Shown: positions 1-10,157 of the stretch, piece after piece | Numbering within the stretch: the first letter of the stretch is position 1 | Layout: the number at the start of each line of letters is the position of its first letter | Assembly: GCA_050008495.1 (NCBI GenBank) | Contig: JBEKMN010000058.1 | Span: 6,415 to 70,414 of the forward strand | DNA: 64,000 bases | Reading direction: 5' to 3' | Origin: CAVROP01 sp050008495 | GTDB taxonomy: Bacteria; Acidobacteriota; Terriglobia; UBA7540 | Notes under the pieces: model-generated | What the model was told of the DNA's origin: nothing | Seen by the model: the letters and a program-made list of their open reading frames with translations, nothing else | The model's database searches: none | Position numbers and translations under genes: made by a program

Positions 1-613
1 GGGGTGCATTGGCCAGGATTTTCTGCGCGAGCTTCTCGGCTGTGGCCATGAGGTCTTGCGCGGGCACGACCTGGTTGACCAGCCCGATGCGATAGGCCTC
101 GGCGGCACTAACGGGCTCTCCGCTCAGCACCATTTCCAAGGCGCGTCCTTTGCCCACCAGTCGGGGCAAGCGCTGCGTACCAGCGTAGCCAGGAATGAGT
201 CCCAGCTTGACCTCCGGCTGACCCAGGCGCGCATTCTCGGAAGCGATCCTTATAGTGCAGGCCAGCGCCAGTTCGCAACCTCCCCCCAGGGCATAACCAT
301 TGACGGCGGCTATCACCGGTTTGCCCAGTTGCTCGATAAGGTCCAGAATCTTCTGTCCGCGCCTCGACAGCTCTTTGCCTTCCACCGGAGTCTGAACTGC
401 CAATTCGTTGATGTCCGCGCCTCCCACAAACGCCTTCTCACCGGCCCCGGTAAGGATGACAGCTCGCACTTCATCGTCTCGTTCGATCTCCTGAAAACAG
501 TCATGCAACTCGTCCATGGTTTTCCGGTTCAGGGCGTTGAGCTTCTCAGGACGATTAACGGCCACATATCCGATTCCATTGCGCTTTTCGTAGAGTAAAT
601 TCTCGAAAGCCAT
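1..613 (-). CDS. Enoyl-CoA hydratase/isomerase (crotonase), 3' end outside window
   Basis: The protein reads from ATG at 613 leftwards through 204 codons without a stop, so the C-terminus lies before base 1. It opens MAFENLLYEKRNGIGYVAVN and carries the crotonase oxyanion-hole segments VGGADINEL and NGYALGGGCELALA. Both glutamates expected of a true hydratase are present, in GGGCELA and in GQPEVKLGLIPG. The family hydrates trans-2-enoyl-CoA to 3-hydroxyacyl-CoA in cytoplasmic beta-oxidation or butyrate-type pathways. The window shows no neighbouring beta-oxidation gene, so the substrate is not known. It is divergent from lepA, with a short 96 bp gap. The family assignment is firm; the exact substrate is inference. 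Confidence 0.9.
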   Translation of the reverse strand, partial: MAFENLLYEKRNGIGYVAVNRPEKLNALNRKTMDELHDCFQEIERDDEVRAVILTGAGEKAFVGGADINELAVQTPVEGKELSRRGQKILDLIEQLGKPVIAAVNGYALGGGCELALACTIRIASENARLGQPEVKLGLIPGYAGTQRLPRLVGKGRALEMVLSGEPVSAAEAYRIGLVNQVVPAQDLMATAEKLAQKILANAP

Positions 614-709
614 AGTCCAGTCCCCCGGAAGAATGCTCAAGTCCCGCTTCGTAGAGTTAATCCGGCTAAGGCGGGAATAACAACGGTCACAACCGAATTA
701 ACTCCAAGT

Positions 710-738
710 TTGACAGGTTATCGCCCTTTTGTTAGATT
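710..738 (+). promoter_or_regulatory. Near-consensus sigma70 promoter of lepA
   Basis: A -35 TTGACA (710-715) and a -10 TAGATT (733-738) are separated by 17 bp, with an extended -10 TG at 730-731. Transcription should begin near 745. This places the only in-frame TTG codon (710) inside the -35 box, so it cannot be the lepA start. Confidence 0.65.
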
Positions 739-766
739 TTCAAAGGGTTATATAAAAGGGTTACAC

Positions 767-2572
<1,806 letters not shown>

Positions 2573-2602
2573 AATCTGACTAATCTGTGGATGGAGTAAC
2601 AC

Positions 2603-3085
2603 ATGGAACTCAAAACCGTTCCGATCGAAAAACCTGCGGACATGAATTTCATCCTCGGCCAGTCGCACTTCATTAAAACCGTCGAAGATCTACATGAAGC
2701 GATAGTCCAAACCGTTCCCGGAATGAAGTTCGGCGTCGGATTCTGCGAATCGTCCGGCCCCGCCCTAGTACGCCACACTGGCAATGACCCGCGCCTGATC
2801 GAGCTTGCGCAAAAGAATGCCCTGGCGCTATCTTGCGGCCATTGCTTCATCATCTTTATGGACGGCGGCTTTCCCGTCAACATCCTGAACACCCTTAAGA
2901 TGGTGCCGGAAGTGTGCGGGATTTTTTGCGCCACGGCCAATCCCGTCGAGGTCGTCGTCGCCGAGACCGAACAAGGTCGAGGCATCTTGGGCGTCATCGA
3001 CGGCGTGAAGACCAAGGGCATCGAGACAGACGCCGACATCAAAGTCCGCAGAGATTTTCTGCGCAAGATCGGATACAAACTGTAG
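2603..3085 (+). CDS. Adenosine-specific kinase family protein (PF04008)
   Basis: The 160-residue protein matches the small archaeal/bacterial adenosine-specific kinase family along its whole length. Recognisable segments are LGQSHFIKTVEDLHEA, GMKFGVGFCESSG, ALSCGHCFIIFMDGGFP and the signature CATANPVEVVVAETEQGRG, ending DFLRKIGYKL. The family is known mainly from archaeal structures that bind adenosine or AMP; a physiological role in bacteria is not established. It lies 30 bp after lepA on the same strand and 16 bp before the start of the next gene, so co-transcription is likely. The family call is strong; the catalytic activity is inferred from the family name only. Confidence 0.85.
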   Translation: MELKTVPIEKPADMNFILGQSHFIKTVEDLHEAIVQTVPGMKFGVGFCESSGPALVRHTGNDPRLIELAQKNALALSCGHCFIIFMDGGFPVNILNTLKMVPEVCGIFCATANPVEVVVAETEQGRGILGVIDGVKTKGIETDADIKVRRDFLRKIGYKL

Positions 3086-3101
3086 GTTGCGGAGGCGGCA
3101 T

Positions 3102-4805
3102 ATGTATCGTGCCGTATGTGTGACACTGGCTCTTTGTTTGAGCCCTCGTCCAGCTTTAGCCCTTCGCACCTCTCCTGACTGGGCGCCACGTGGCCAACCT
3201 CAAACTGCCCCAGCGGTCAACACACAAGGTCGCGCCCAACCGTCGGCAGAGCCTGACTCGCTTGACCTTTTGGAACAAGCTATAAGGTTCTACCGCAAAG
3301 GCGATTTCGACAGGGCCATCCAAAAGTACAAGGAACTACTCCAGGTGCGACCAAACTCGCCCGACGCCTATGCCGGACTAACCCGCGCCTATTTGAAGAA
3401 GAAGGATGTGGCAGACGCGTTCGATGCCACCACTAAAGGCCTGCAAATGGCCGATTCCCCAACCGTTCACGTCGCACTCGGAGAAGTCTACTTCCGCCAG
3501 GGGCAGATTGCTAAGGCGGAAGAGGAATGGGTGAAGGTCATCAACTCGGGCTACGAAAACGCTCGCGCCTACATGGGGCTGGCACGAGTGAGTTGGGCGC
3601 TTTCCAATTACAAGCGTGGCCGGAAAATGCTCGACAATGCGCACGACTTGGCCCCGGACGACCCCGACATCAGGAAGTTATGGGTGGGAACACTGAACCG
3701 CGCCAAACGCATAGAATACCTGCAGCAGTACCTCGCGGGTGAAAGCAACGATGACGCGGAAACGCGTGCCAGTCTGCAGCAGTATCTCAAATACCTGAAA
3801 GCGCGTGCGAAGGATCCGCGGGGTGCGTGCCACCTTATTGGCGAGACTGCTGGTACTGAACTGAAGTTGATCCCGGTCGGGGAAGACCTGGAGCACCTTC
3901 GAGGATTCGGCCTCTCCGTGGCACTAAATGGTAAGAAATCCCTATTGCTTCTCGACACCGGCTCATCAGGAGTCATGATCGACCATAAGTTGGCACGAAA
4001 AGCCGAGGTGACCGAACTCTCAGGGAAAGAGATTGGTGGCATAGGGGATAAGGGCACCAAAAGCGGTCATATGGGGCTGGCGGACTCATTGAAGATAGGC
4101 GAGTTGGAGTTCAAGAACTGTCCGGTGGAGATACTGGAGCAGACCTCTGTAATTGGACACGATGGACTGATCGGAGCTGACGTCTTCACCGCTTTCCTTG
4201 TCGACATCGATTTCGGCAATGGGAAGCTGCACTTGAAGCAACTCCCCAAGCGGCCCGGGGAAGCTGAGACGATTTCTTTGCCAACCGGCTGGGAAGATTC
4301 CGGTTCCTCGGGAGAAGAACCTCCAGGCAAGACCTCCGAGGTTTCAACGCCCCTTCGCCCTGGCCCTCAAGACAGCTACGTCGCGCCGGAAATGCATTCC
4401 TACACGAAGTTCTATCGCTTCGGGCATAGTATGCTTCTGCCGACTTCGATCGGCGACGCACCTGTCAAACTATTCCTGCTCGACACAGGATCTACTAACA
4501 ATTTGATCTCGCCGAGCGCAGCGAAGGAGGTCACCAAGGTGCATGGCGACGCACGCACCATCAAGGGCCTTAGCGGTTCAGTAAAAAACGTGTACCGGGC
4601 TGACAAGGCCGTACTTCGGTTTGCTCACATGCGGCAGGAGAATCAAGACCTGATGGCGATTGACATGACGTACATCAGCGACAGAATTGGGACGGAAGTT
4701 TCGGGTGTCCTCGGTTTCGAGGTGCTGCACCTTCTCGACATGAAGATAGACTACCGCGACGGCCTGGTAGACTTCAGCCTTGATCCCAAACGCCGGTATC
4801 ATTGA
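3102..4805 (+). CDS. Secreted TPR protein with two retropepsin-like aspartyl protease domains
   Basis: Start ATG 3102 is chosen because GGAGG (3091-3095) precedes it at good spacing; an upstream TTG at 3087 lacks this. Residues 1-23 form a signal peptide (MYRAVCVTLALCLSPRPALA). Residues about 50-220 hold TPR-type helical repeats (LDLLEQAIRFYRKGDFDRAI and similar). Two single-domain aspartyl protease folds follow: LLLLDTGSSGVM near residue 285 with GLIGADVF after it, and LFLLDTGSTNNL near residue 462 with GVLGFEVL after it. Each has one catalytic Asp, and the two halves could pair within one chain. It probably works outside the cytoplasm, with the TPRs binding partners. The substrate is unknown. 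Length is 567 residues. Confidence 0.75.
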   Translation: MYRAVCVTLALCLSPRPALALRTSPDWAPRGQPQTAPAVNTQGRAQPSAEPDSLDLLEQAIRFYRKGDFDRAIQKYKELLQVRPNSPDAYAGLTRAYLKKKDVADAFDATTKGLQMADSPTVHVALGEVYFRQGQIAKAEEEWVKVINSGYENARAYMGLARVSWALSNYKRGRKMLDNAHDLAPDDPDIRKLWVGTLNRAKRIEYLQQYLAGESNDDAETRASLQQYLKYLKARAKDPRGACHLIGETAGTELKLIPVGEDLEHLRGFGLSVALNGKKSLLLLDTGSSGVMIDHKLARKAEVTELSGKEIGGIGDKGTKSGHMGLADSLKIGELEFKNCPVEILEQTSVIGHDGLIGADVFTAFLVDIDFGNGKLHLKQLPKRPGEAETISLPTGWEDSGSSGEEPPGKTSEVSTPLRPGPQDSYVAPEMHSYTKFYRFGHSMLLPTSIGDAPVKLFLLDTGSTNNLISPSAAKEVTKVHGDARTIKGLSGSVKNVYRADKAVLRFAHMRQENQDLMAIDMTYISDRIGTEVSGVLGFEVLHLLDMKIDYRDGLVDFSLDPKRRYH

Positions 4806-4975
4806 ATTCTCCCTTTCGCACTTTCGTCACAAACATACGAGCACTTGAAACTCCGCGGGGGTTGCCGGGTTCTCACCCTCTGGGGCAATACCCAGCTAAG
4901 CTCAAGTCTCTTCTGGCTCGAAACTTTTTCTAAGGCCCTGACGTAAGTTAAATAGAGATTGTAGATAGGACCGAG

Positions 4976-5004
4976 TTTACCGGCTCAGTCTGATGGTGTA
5001 GAAT
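4976..5004 (+). promoter_or_regulatory. Candidate promoter of the permease pair
   Basis: TTTACC (4976-4981), a 17 bp spacer and TAGAAT (4999-5004) lie 84 bp upstream of the first permease start, within an otherwise featureless 283 bp gap. Confidence 0.4.
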
Positions 5005-5088
5005 GTCGATTAATAACCTCTTGGGGGTTCGCGAGCGCGACAAACAAGCGCCGCTGTTACAGGAAGCAGCCTCCTGCCAAAGAGCAGA

Positions 5089-6405
5089 ATGAAAGTTGCC
5101 AACGTGGCCACTGTCATCACTCAAGCCCGGACTGCCATCGTCGAATCGCGAGCTCCACTGCGCTCGCAGACCAGTTTCTGGGTTGCGGTTCGCGAAGCCT
5201 TCTGGAATGCTCTCGGTGAACTCCGCAGCCACAAGCTGCGATCTTTTCTCACTCTGCTTGGTGTCGTCATCGCCACCACCACGCTCATTGTCGTGATGTC
5301 GGTGGTGAACGGCATGAACGTCTACATTGCCACCAAGATCGCCAATCTGGGCACCAACACCTTCGTGCTGTTTCAGTTCAGGTGGGCAACAGGCTACGAT
5401 ACCTATTTGAAAGCGTTGAGGCGCAACAAGCCCATCCGCATCGAGGAATACGAGTATCTGCGGGAGGCGCTGCCCGGCTATGAGGCCATGAGCGCCATCG
5501 CACAACTGAATCCCGGCCCCCAGGCGCGCTACCAGGGACATTCGATCGATGAAGTAACGCTGATGGGAATCACTCCCAGCCATGTCGACATCGGCAGGGA
5601 AAAGGCGCTTTACGGCCGCTACATTTCAGACCAGGACTACCGCCACAACGAGCGGGTCTGTTTTATTGGCCAGGACATCGTGGATAAGCTCTTTCCGGCG
5701 GTCGATCCGATCGGCAAGGAATTACTGGTGGGTGGGCAGAGCTTCCGCATCATCGGCGTGGCGGATAGGGTAGGCTCCGCGTTTGGCATCAGCGAGGACA
5801 ACTTCGTTTTTGTCCCGCTCGGCACTTTCCGCGACCTTTATATGCCGCGCCTGGATCTCATGGTTTTCATCAAGGCGCCCGACTCGAAACACATGATGGA
5901 GCTCGAAGATGAAACTGAAGTCCTGATGCGGGCGCGCCGCCACATCCCCTACCACGACGACGACACCTTCGGCATCAACGCCTCCGAAACGCTGATGAAC
6001 GCTTGGAAAAACCTTACCGGCAGCATTTTTGCCGTCACCATCGGTGTGGTGGCGGTGTTCATGGTGGTGGGCGGCATTGTGATCATGAACATTATGCTGG
6101 CGACCGTCACCGAGCGCACGCATGAGATAGGGATTCGCAAGTCGGTGGGGGCGCGGCGTCGCGACATCCTCTGGCAGTTCGTGTTCGAGGCCGCGGCCTT
6201 AGCTTTTACCGGCGGGACGGCGGGAGTACTCCTTGCCTACTTCATCGCCTGGCTGGTGGCGCAGGTTTTCACTGCCTCGGTGCCGTTGAGCGCGGTGATC
6301 GTGGGGATCACCCTGTCAACTCTGGTCGGGCTTTTTTTTGGGATCTATCCGGCGATGCGGGCGGCTGCACTTGACCCCATCCAGGCGCTGCGCGCGGAGA
6401 AATAG
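5089..6405 (+). CDS. MacB/FtsX-type ABC transporter permease
   Basis: The 438-residue membrane protein has the MacB permease layout. A cytoplasmic lead is followed by a first transmembrane segment (LRSFLTLLGVVIATTTLIVV, about residues 49-68), then a large extracytoplasmic domain (about 75-310), then three C-terminal helices. The family signature THEIGIRKSVGARRRDI links helices 2 and 3. MacB-type systems transmit ATPase-driven movement to the periplasmic side (mechanotransmission) rather than moving solute through the membrane. The next gene is a paralogue starting 2 bp after this stop, so the two permeases probably form a heterodimer. Neither an ATP-binding subunit nor a periplasmic adaptor gene is present in the window. 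Confidence 0.85.
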   Translation: MKVANVATVITQARTAIVESRAPLRSQTSFWVAVREAFWNALGELRSHKLRSFLTLLGVVIATTTLIVVMSVVNGMNVYIATKIANLGTNTFVLFQFRWATGYDTYLKALRRNKPIRIEEYEYLREALPGYEAMSAIAQLNPGPQARYQGHSIDEVTLMGITPSHVDIGREKALYGRYISDQDYRHNERVCFIGQDIVDKLFPAVDPIGKELLVGGQSFRIIGVADRVGSAFGISEDNFVFVPLGTFRDLYMPRLDLMVFIKAPDSKHMMELEDETEVLMRARRHIPYHDDDTFGINASETLMNAWKNLTGSIFAVTIGVVAVFMVVGGIVIMNIMLATVTERTHEIGIRKSVGARRRDILWQFVFEAAALAFTGGTAGVLLAYFIAWLVAQVFTASVPLSAVIVGITLSTLVGLFFGIYPAMRAAALDPIQALRAEK

Positions 6406-6406
6406 C

Positions 6407-7666
6407 ATGATGACTTACTGGCGAGCGGTCGGCGAGAACCTGGTGCTGGCGCTCGACACTCTACGCACGCACAAGTTCCGGGCGTTTCTCACAGTGTTAG
6501 GCGTCCTCATCGGCACCACTACGGTGATTGCCGTGGCCTCCATCATCCAGGGACTCGATGCCCAGTTGGTGCAGGTCGCCGAGCAGTACGGCACCAATGT
6601 GCTTTGGATTTACAAGCTCCAGATGGGGACGCCGCACCGCCTGACCCGCGAGGAGCGCCTGCGCAAATCCCTCAGTTTCGAAGACGCTCAGGCGATCAGG
6701 GAGCAGTGCCCAGACGTCCAGGAAGTGTCGGTGGCCCTCTTCCAGCAGATCAGTGACTTTGGCCTGCCACCCTCCACGGCGCGCTACAAGGGCCGCGAGA
6801 TGGCGGGCGCACAATTCATGGGCGTGGATGCCAACTACATGGCTCTGTCGAATTCGGAGCTGGCAGACGGCCGCTTTATCACGCCGGCGGACGACCTTCA
6901 CCGCCGCGACGTGGTGGTTATTGCCAACAATGTGGTGGAACGCCTGTTCAAGCCCGACGACCCGGTCGGCAAAGAAATGGTCGTGGACGGGCACGCGTTC
7001 GAAGTCATCGGCACCCTCCAAAAGTACAAGGGTTTCCTGGGAGACAGTCCCGATGATAATGATATCTTCATACCCTACTGGACCTACAAGAAGCTCTACC
7101 CCGACGCTAAAGATCACTTCCTCAGCGTCCTGGTGTACCGTGGAAGAATGGATGCCGCGCAAGATGAAGTGCGCGGCTTGCTGCGTCGCCGCCGCCACGT
7201 GAAACTTTCCGATCCCGACAATTTCGGGATCTCGACGGCGGAGTCGCTGATCTCCGACTTTCGCGCCATCATCGGCACCGTGGCGCTGGTGATGGTGGTG
7301 ATCTCCTCGATTGGCCTGCTAGTGGGGGGCATCGGGGTAATGAACATCATGCTGGTCTCGGTCACGGAGCGAACGCGCGAGATTGGAGTGCGGAAGGCCA
7401 TCGGCGCGCGCCGTCGCGACATCACCTGGCAATTCCTGCTGGAAGCCATCGTGCTCACCGGCTCGGGCGGTCTCTTGGGAATTGCTGTGGGCTGGATGCT
7501 GAGCTTTATGATCCGACTCTTCGTGCCCGGCCTGCCGTCTACCGTGCCGCTCTGGTCCGTCGTGGCGGGCTTTGCCGTCGCGACGAGCATCGGCCTGTTC
7601 TTCGGACTTTGGCCGGCCATGAAGGCTGCCCGGCTCGACCCCATCGTGGCCCTGCGCTATGAGTGA
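6407..7666 (+). CDS. MacB/FtsX-type ABC transporter permease (second subunit)
   Basis: This 419-residue paralogue of the preceding gene has the same four-helix layout: first helix FLTVLGVLIGTTTVIAVASI, large extracytoplasmic domain, and the C-terminal signature TREIGVRKAIGARRRDI. Start ATG 6407 has GGAG about 10 nt upstream and lies 2 bp after the previous stop; an ATG at 6410 is equally possible. The spacing implies translational coupling and equal stoichiometry. The sequence ends at AARLDPIVALRYE, the usual MacB C-terminus. It converges on xseA, 63 bp away. Confidence 0.85.
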   Translation: MMTYWRAVGENLVLALDTLRTHKFRAFLTVLGVLIGTTTVIAVASIIQGLDAQLVQVAEQYGTNVLWIYKLQMGTPHRLTREERLRKSLSFEDAQAIREQCPDVQEVSVALFQQISDFGLPPSTARYKGREMAGAQFMGVDANYMALSNSELADGRFITPADDLHRRDVVVIANNVVERLFKPDDPVGKEMVVDGHAFEVIGTLQKYKGFLGDSPDDNDIFIPYWTYKKLYPDAKDHFLSVLVYRGRMDAAQDEVRGLLRRRRHVKLSDPDNFGISTAESLISDFRAIIGTVALVMVVISSIGLLVGGIGVMNIMLVSVTERTREIGVRKAIGARRRDITWQFLLEAIVLTGSGGLLGIAVGWMLSFMIRLFVPGLPSTVPLWSVVAGFAVATSIGLFFGLWPAMKAARLDPIVALRYE

Positions 7667-7706
7667 AAGATCCGTTTTTGGCCGGAGGCAATCCTCGTGG
7701 TTGCCT

Positions 7707-7733
7707 GAGGGCGGCCAGAGGGGCCGCCCCTAC
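7707..7733. repeat. Family B palindromic repeat overlapping the xseA stop codon
   Basis: An interrupted palindrome GAGGGCGGCC...GGCCGCCCCTAC shares the GCCCCTAC end with the other family B copies. The xseA stop codon (7730-7732 on the minus strand) lies inside it. Confidence 0.55.
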
Positions 7734-9088
7734 AACTTCCTGCCCTTAATCGTGGCCTCAAGCTCTCCTCGCGCCAGTCGAATCGAAATATCGCTGCCCA
7801 GAGCTACTGCCTCTGCGTCACGGACGATCTTGCCGGCGGCGTCTCGAGTGACCGAGTATCCCCGCTGAAGGAGCCCTAGCGGGTTCCGCTCCTTCAGAAT
7901 GGCCTCCCCGTGCGCCAGCCGGGTGTGTCTCTCCGTCAGGAAGCGACGGAAAGCGGAATCAAATCGTCCCCAGCGGTCGTCCAGCGCGGCGCGCTTCAAG
8001 CCCAAGAGCCGCCGGAAATCGTATCTAACCACCCCCGCCGAAGCTCGCAGCCATTCCTGTCTGGCCTCATTCAACCGGGAGCGCATCGAACGATCCAGCG
8101 ATGCGACGCCGTCATCCACCTGCTGGGCCCTTTCAGCAATCCTGGTCGCGACCGTCTGAAAGGCGTGGTGCATGCGCAGTTCCGTCAGCCGTTGCCGGGC
8201 TTCGGAGAGTTGCAGCCGGATCATCTGGGCCATGTGGCGGGCGCGATTTTCCAGCTCCGCAATGAAGTCCTGCTTGCGGTGGACGACCAGCTCGGCGGCA
8301 GCGGAAGGCGTGGGCGCGCGCAGGTCGGCGACGAAATCTGCGATCGTAAAATCCGTTTCGTGACCTACGGCGGAGATTACCGGAATTCCGGAAGCCGCGA
8401 TGGCCCTCGCCACCACTTCTTCGTTGAACGCCCAGAGGTCTTCGAGCGATCCCCCGCCGCGCGCCACGATGATCACTTCGACGCTCTGCTCGCGGTTAAA
8501 GAATGTCACACCTTCGACAATCTCCTCCGCCGCGCCCTCGCCCTGCACTTTGACCGGATAAAGCAGCACGCTCATATTTCGGAAGCGGCGGCGCAGCACA
8601 CGCAGAATGTCGCGAATCACTGCGCCGGTGGGCGATGTCACCACGCCGATGGTCCGCGGCAGCACGGGCAGGGGCTTCTTGCGGGCAGTATCGAATAAGC
8701 CCTCGGCGGCAAGCTTCTGTTTGAGCTGCTCGAAGGCCAGTTGCAGCGCGCCCAGGCCGGCAGGCTCGAGGTATTCAACGTAAAGCTGATACTCGCCTCG
8801 CGCCTCGTACACGCTCAAATGGCCGCGCGCGATCACTGCAATGCCGTCCTGGGGTTTGAATTTCAGATACCGTGCCTGGTTGCGGAAGCACACCGCGCGG
8901 AGCTGGGCGGTCGCGTCCTTGAGCGTGAAATAGAGATGGCCGGACGCGGCGGGCCGGAAGTTTGATACTTCTCCAGTCACCCATACGTCCTTATATTGCC
9001 GCTCCAGCAGGTCTTTGATTTCCCGGCTCAGCTCGGAGATGCTGAAAATCTTCCGCGTTGGGCCGAAGTTGAGAAGTGCTTGTTCCAT
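7730..9088 (-). CDS. xseA: Exodeoxyribonuclease VII large subunit
   Basis: The 452-residue protein has an N-terminal OB fold (FSISELSREIKDLLERQ, VWVTGEVSNFRPAASGHLYF) followed by the catalytic domain with TIGVVTSPTGAVIRDIL, RGGGSLEDLWAFN and SAVGHETDFTIADFVAD. With XseB it degrades single-stranded DNA to oligonucleotides in the cytoplasm. No xseB-like gene is adjacent, so the small subunit must be elsewhere. The C-terminus ends in a family B palindrome that supplies the stop codon. A SNAP-like repeat of CAGT units lies just upstream of the start. Length and motifs are normal. Confidence 0.95.
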   Translation of the reverse strand: MEQALLNFGPTRKIFSISELSREIKDLLERQYKDVWVTGEVSNFRPAASGHLYFTLKDATAQLRAVCFRNQARYLKFKPQDGIAVIARGHLSVYEARGEYQLYVEYLEPAGLGALQLAFEQLKQKLAAEGLFDTARKKPLPVLPRTIGVVTSPTGAVIRDILRVLRRRFRNMSVLLYPVKVQGEGAAEEIVEGVTFFNREQSVEVIIVARGGGSLEDLWAFNEEVVARAIAASGIPVISAVGHETDFTIADFVADLRAPTPSAAAELVVHRKQDFIAELENRARHMAQMIRLQLSEARQRLTELRMHHAFQTVATRIAERAQQVDDGVASLDRSMRSRLNEARQEWLRASAGVVRYDFRRLLGLKRAALDDRWGRFDSAFRRFLTERHTRLAHGEAILKERNPLGLLQRGYSVTRDAAGKIVRDAEAVALGSDISIRLARGELEATIKGRKL

Positions 9089-9093
9089 GTAAG

Positions 9094-9178
9094 AAGTCGT
9101 CAGTTCTCAGTCGTCAGTTATCAGTCAAACCCGGTCCAATATGCAGGACTGAAAACTGACGACCGATGACTGAAAACT
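9094..9178. repeat. Short imperfect inverted repeat of CAGT-type units
   Basis: Units of the type CAGTTCTCAGTCGTCAGTTATCAGT are followed about 40 bp later by complementary units (GACTGAAAACTGACGACC). Related low-complexity strings occur at 12730-12760, 14135-14170, 15745-15768 and 45930-45966, always between genes. Confidence 0.5.
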
Positions 9179-9182
9179 TTGC

Positions 9183-9419
9183 TCACCGCCTCGTAAAATG
9201 CGAAATGATCCAAAGCACCAGGGTCAAGACTACGCTCAACAGCATGCACGTGACGATGGGAAAGTAGAAGTGCAGGTTCTTGCCTTTGTACACGATATCA
9301 CCCGGCAGCCGCCCCAGGCCAAAAAGCGAGAACCGCGCGCCCGCCATCAGCAACAATCCGGCAGCAACCAGCAGCACGCCGACAACGAGCAGCAATTTGC
9401 CGAGCTGGAAAGGCAGCAT
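9183..9419 (-). CDS. DUF2905 family small membrane protein
   Basis: The 78-residue protein has two transmembrane helices, LGKLLLVVGVLLVAAGLLLM (about 6-25) and FPIVTCMLLSVVLTLVLWII (about 53-72), separated by the conserved loop RLPGDIVYKGKNLHFYFP. This loop is the hallmark of the DUF2905 family, which is widespread but has no known function. It lies on the minus strand between the unknown gene at 9504-10112 and xseA. The gap to xseA holds only repeats. Confidence 0.85.
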   Translation of the reverse strand: MLPFQLGKLLLVVGVLLVAAGLLLMAGARFSLFGLGRLPGDIVYKGKNLHFYFPIVTCMLLSVVLTLVLWIISHFTRR

Positions 9420-9450
9420 AAAGACATTGTACTGGAAACTTCCGCGCTCG

Positions 9451-9505
9451 TAGCGCCGACCTTCAGGTCGGCAGTCCCCTCGGTGCTGACCTGAAGGTGA
9501 GCGCT
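9451..9505. repeat. Family D inverted repeat
   Basis: The arms TAGCGCCGACCTTCAGGTC (from 9451) and GACCTGAAGGTGAGCGCTA (to 9505) are near-perfect complements around a short centre. A related single arm occurs at 46756-46779. It sits between DUF2905 and the next gene. Confidence 0.6.
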
Positions 9506-10112
9506 ACGCCGCCAGAATGATTGCGGCGGCGAGCGCCGCCGTTTTGTGGTCCTTCGTCCAAGGCGGGCCGATGGAACTTCCCAAGCTTGAAACCCTGCGC
9601 TGCATTCGACTCGCCTCGTTCCCGAATGTCGTCCTGGCCCGGTCGTCGAGGTCTCGCTCTTTAATTGCCGTAACGGGAGCATCCAGGCGCTCACAAGCTT
9701 TCTTAACAGCATCGCGAAAGAACTCCCCCTCGGCCGTGTGAATCAAAGCATGCGACGCGAGAATTGCGGGGAGGGCTGGCAGGGGACGGCCTGAGGCCAG
9801 AAGCACAGCGGAACCCGCAATTGAACATCGCCGCGCTTTCAAATCCTCGACCACCTCTTTAATAGCCTCGAAAGCCAGGCGCTCTGAGACGGCTGCACAG
9901 TTCGCAAGATAACTCGCCGCCTCTCGAAGTCCGAGACCCGCTGCGAAGTGATAGGGCTGCCTGGCCCCTGGGACGACGGGATCCGCAGTGACGATGCGCC
10001 TTCGGTCTAATACTTCTACCGAGTCTGCATCAGCGGAGATGGCCACCAGCACTCCCCAACCGGAATGCATCCGAAACCCGAGGGCTGCTCGCTTCACGCC
10101 GGAGGTTTTCAT
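9504..10112 (-). CDS. Conserved-looking hypothetical protein
   Basis: No family is recognised. The 202-residue product begins MKTSGVKRAALGFRMHSGW and has the feel of a cytoplasmic alpha/beta protein: alternating segments such as GWGVLVAISADADSVEVLDRR and SIAGSAVLLASGRPLPALP, then an alanine-rich helix near the end (KTAALAAAIILA). ATG 10112 is preferred over ATG 10133, because the seven residues between them are encoded by a family B palindrome. The N-terminal stretch reads like a small nuclease/RNase H-like or actin-like first strand, but this is only an impression. The minus-strand gene follows ndk by 45 bp. Confidence 0.6.
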   Translation of the reverse strand: MKTSGVKRAALGFRMHSGWGVLVAISADADSVEVLDRRRIVTADPVVPGARQPYHFAAGLGLREAASYLANCAAVSERLAFEAIKEVVEDLKARRCSIAGSAVLLASGRPLPALPAILASHALIHTAEGEFFRDAVKKACERLDAPVTAIKERDLDDRARTTFGNEASRMQRRVSSLGSSIGPPWTKDHKTAALAAAIILAA

Positions 10113-10123
10113 CAATGATTCAG

Positions 10124-10151
10124 GTGGGGGCAAGCCATGGCGTGCCCCTAC
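10124..10151. repeat. Family B palindromic repeat
   Basis: A 28 bp palindrome GTGGGGGCAAG...CGTGCCCCTAC with CCATGG at its centre. It lies between ndk and the unknown gene downstream. Confidence 0.7.
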
Positions 10152-10157
10152 GGAGCT

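Noticed and set aside
56..598. Plus-strand ORF of 180 codons at the window start
   Set aside because: It is antisense to the crotonase gene, which has clear active-site motifs on the minus strand.
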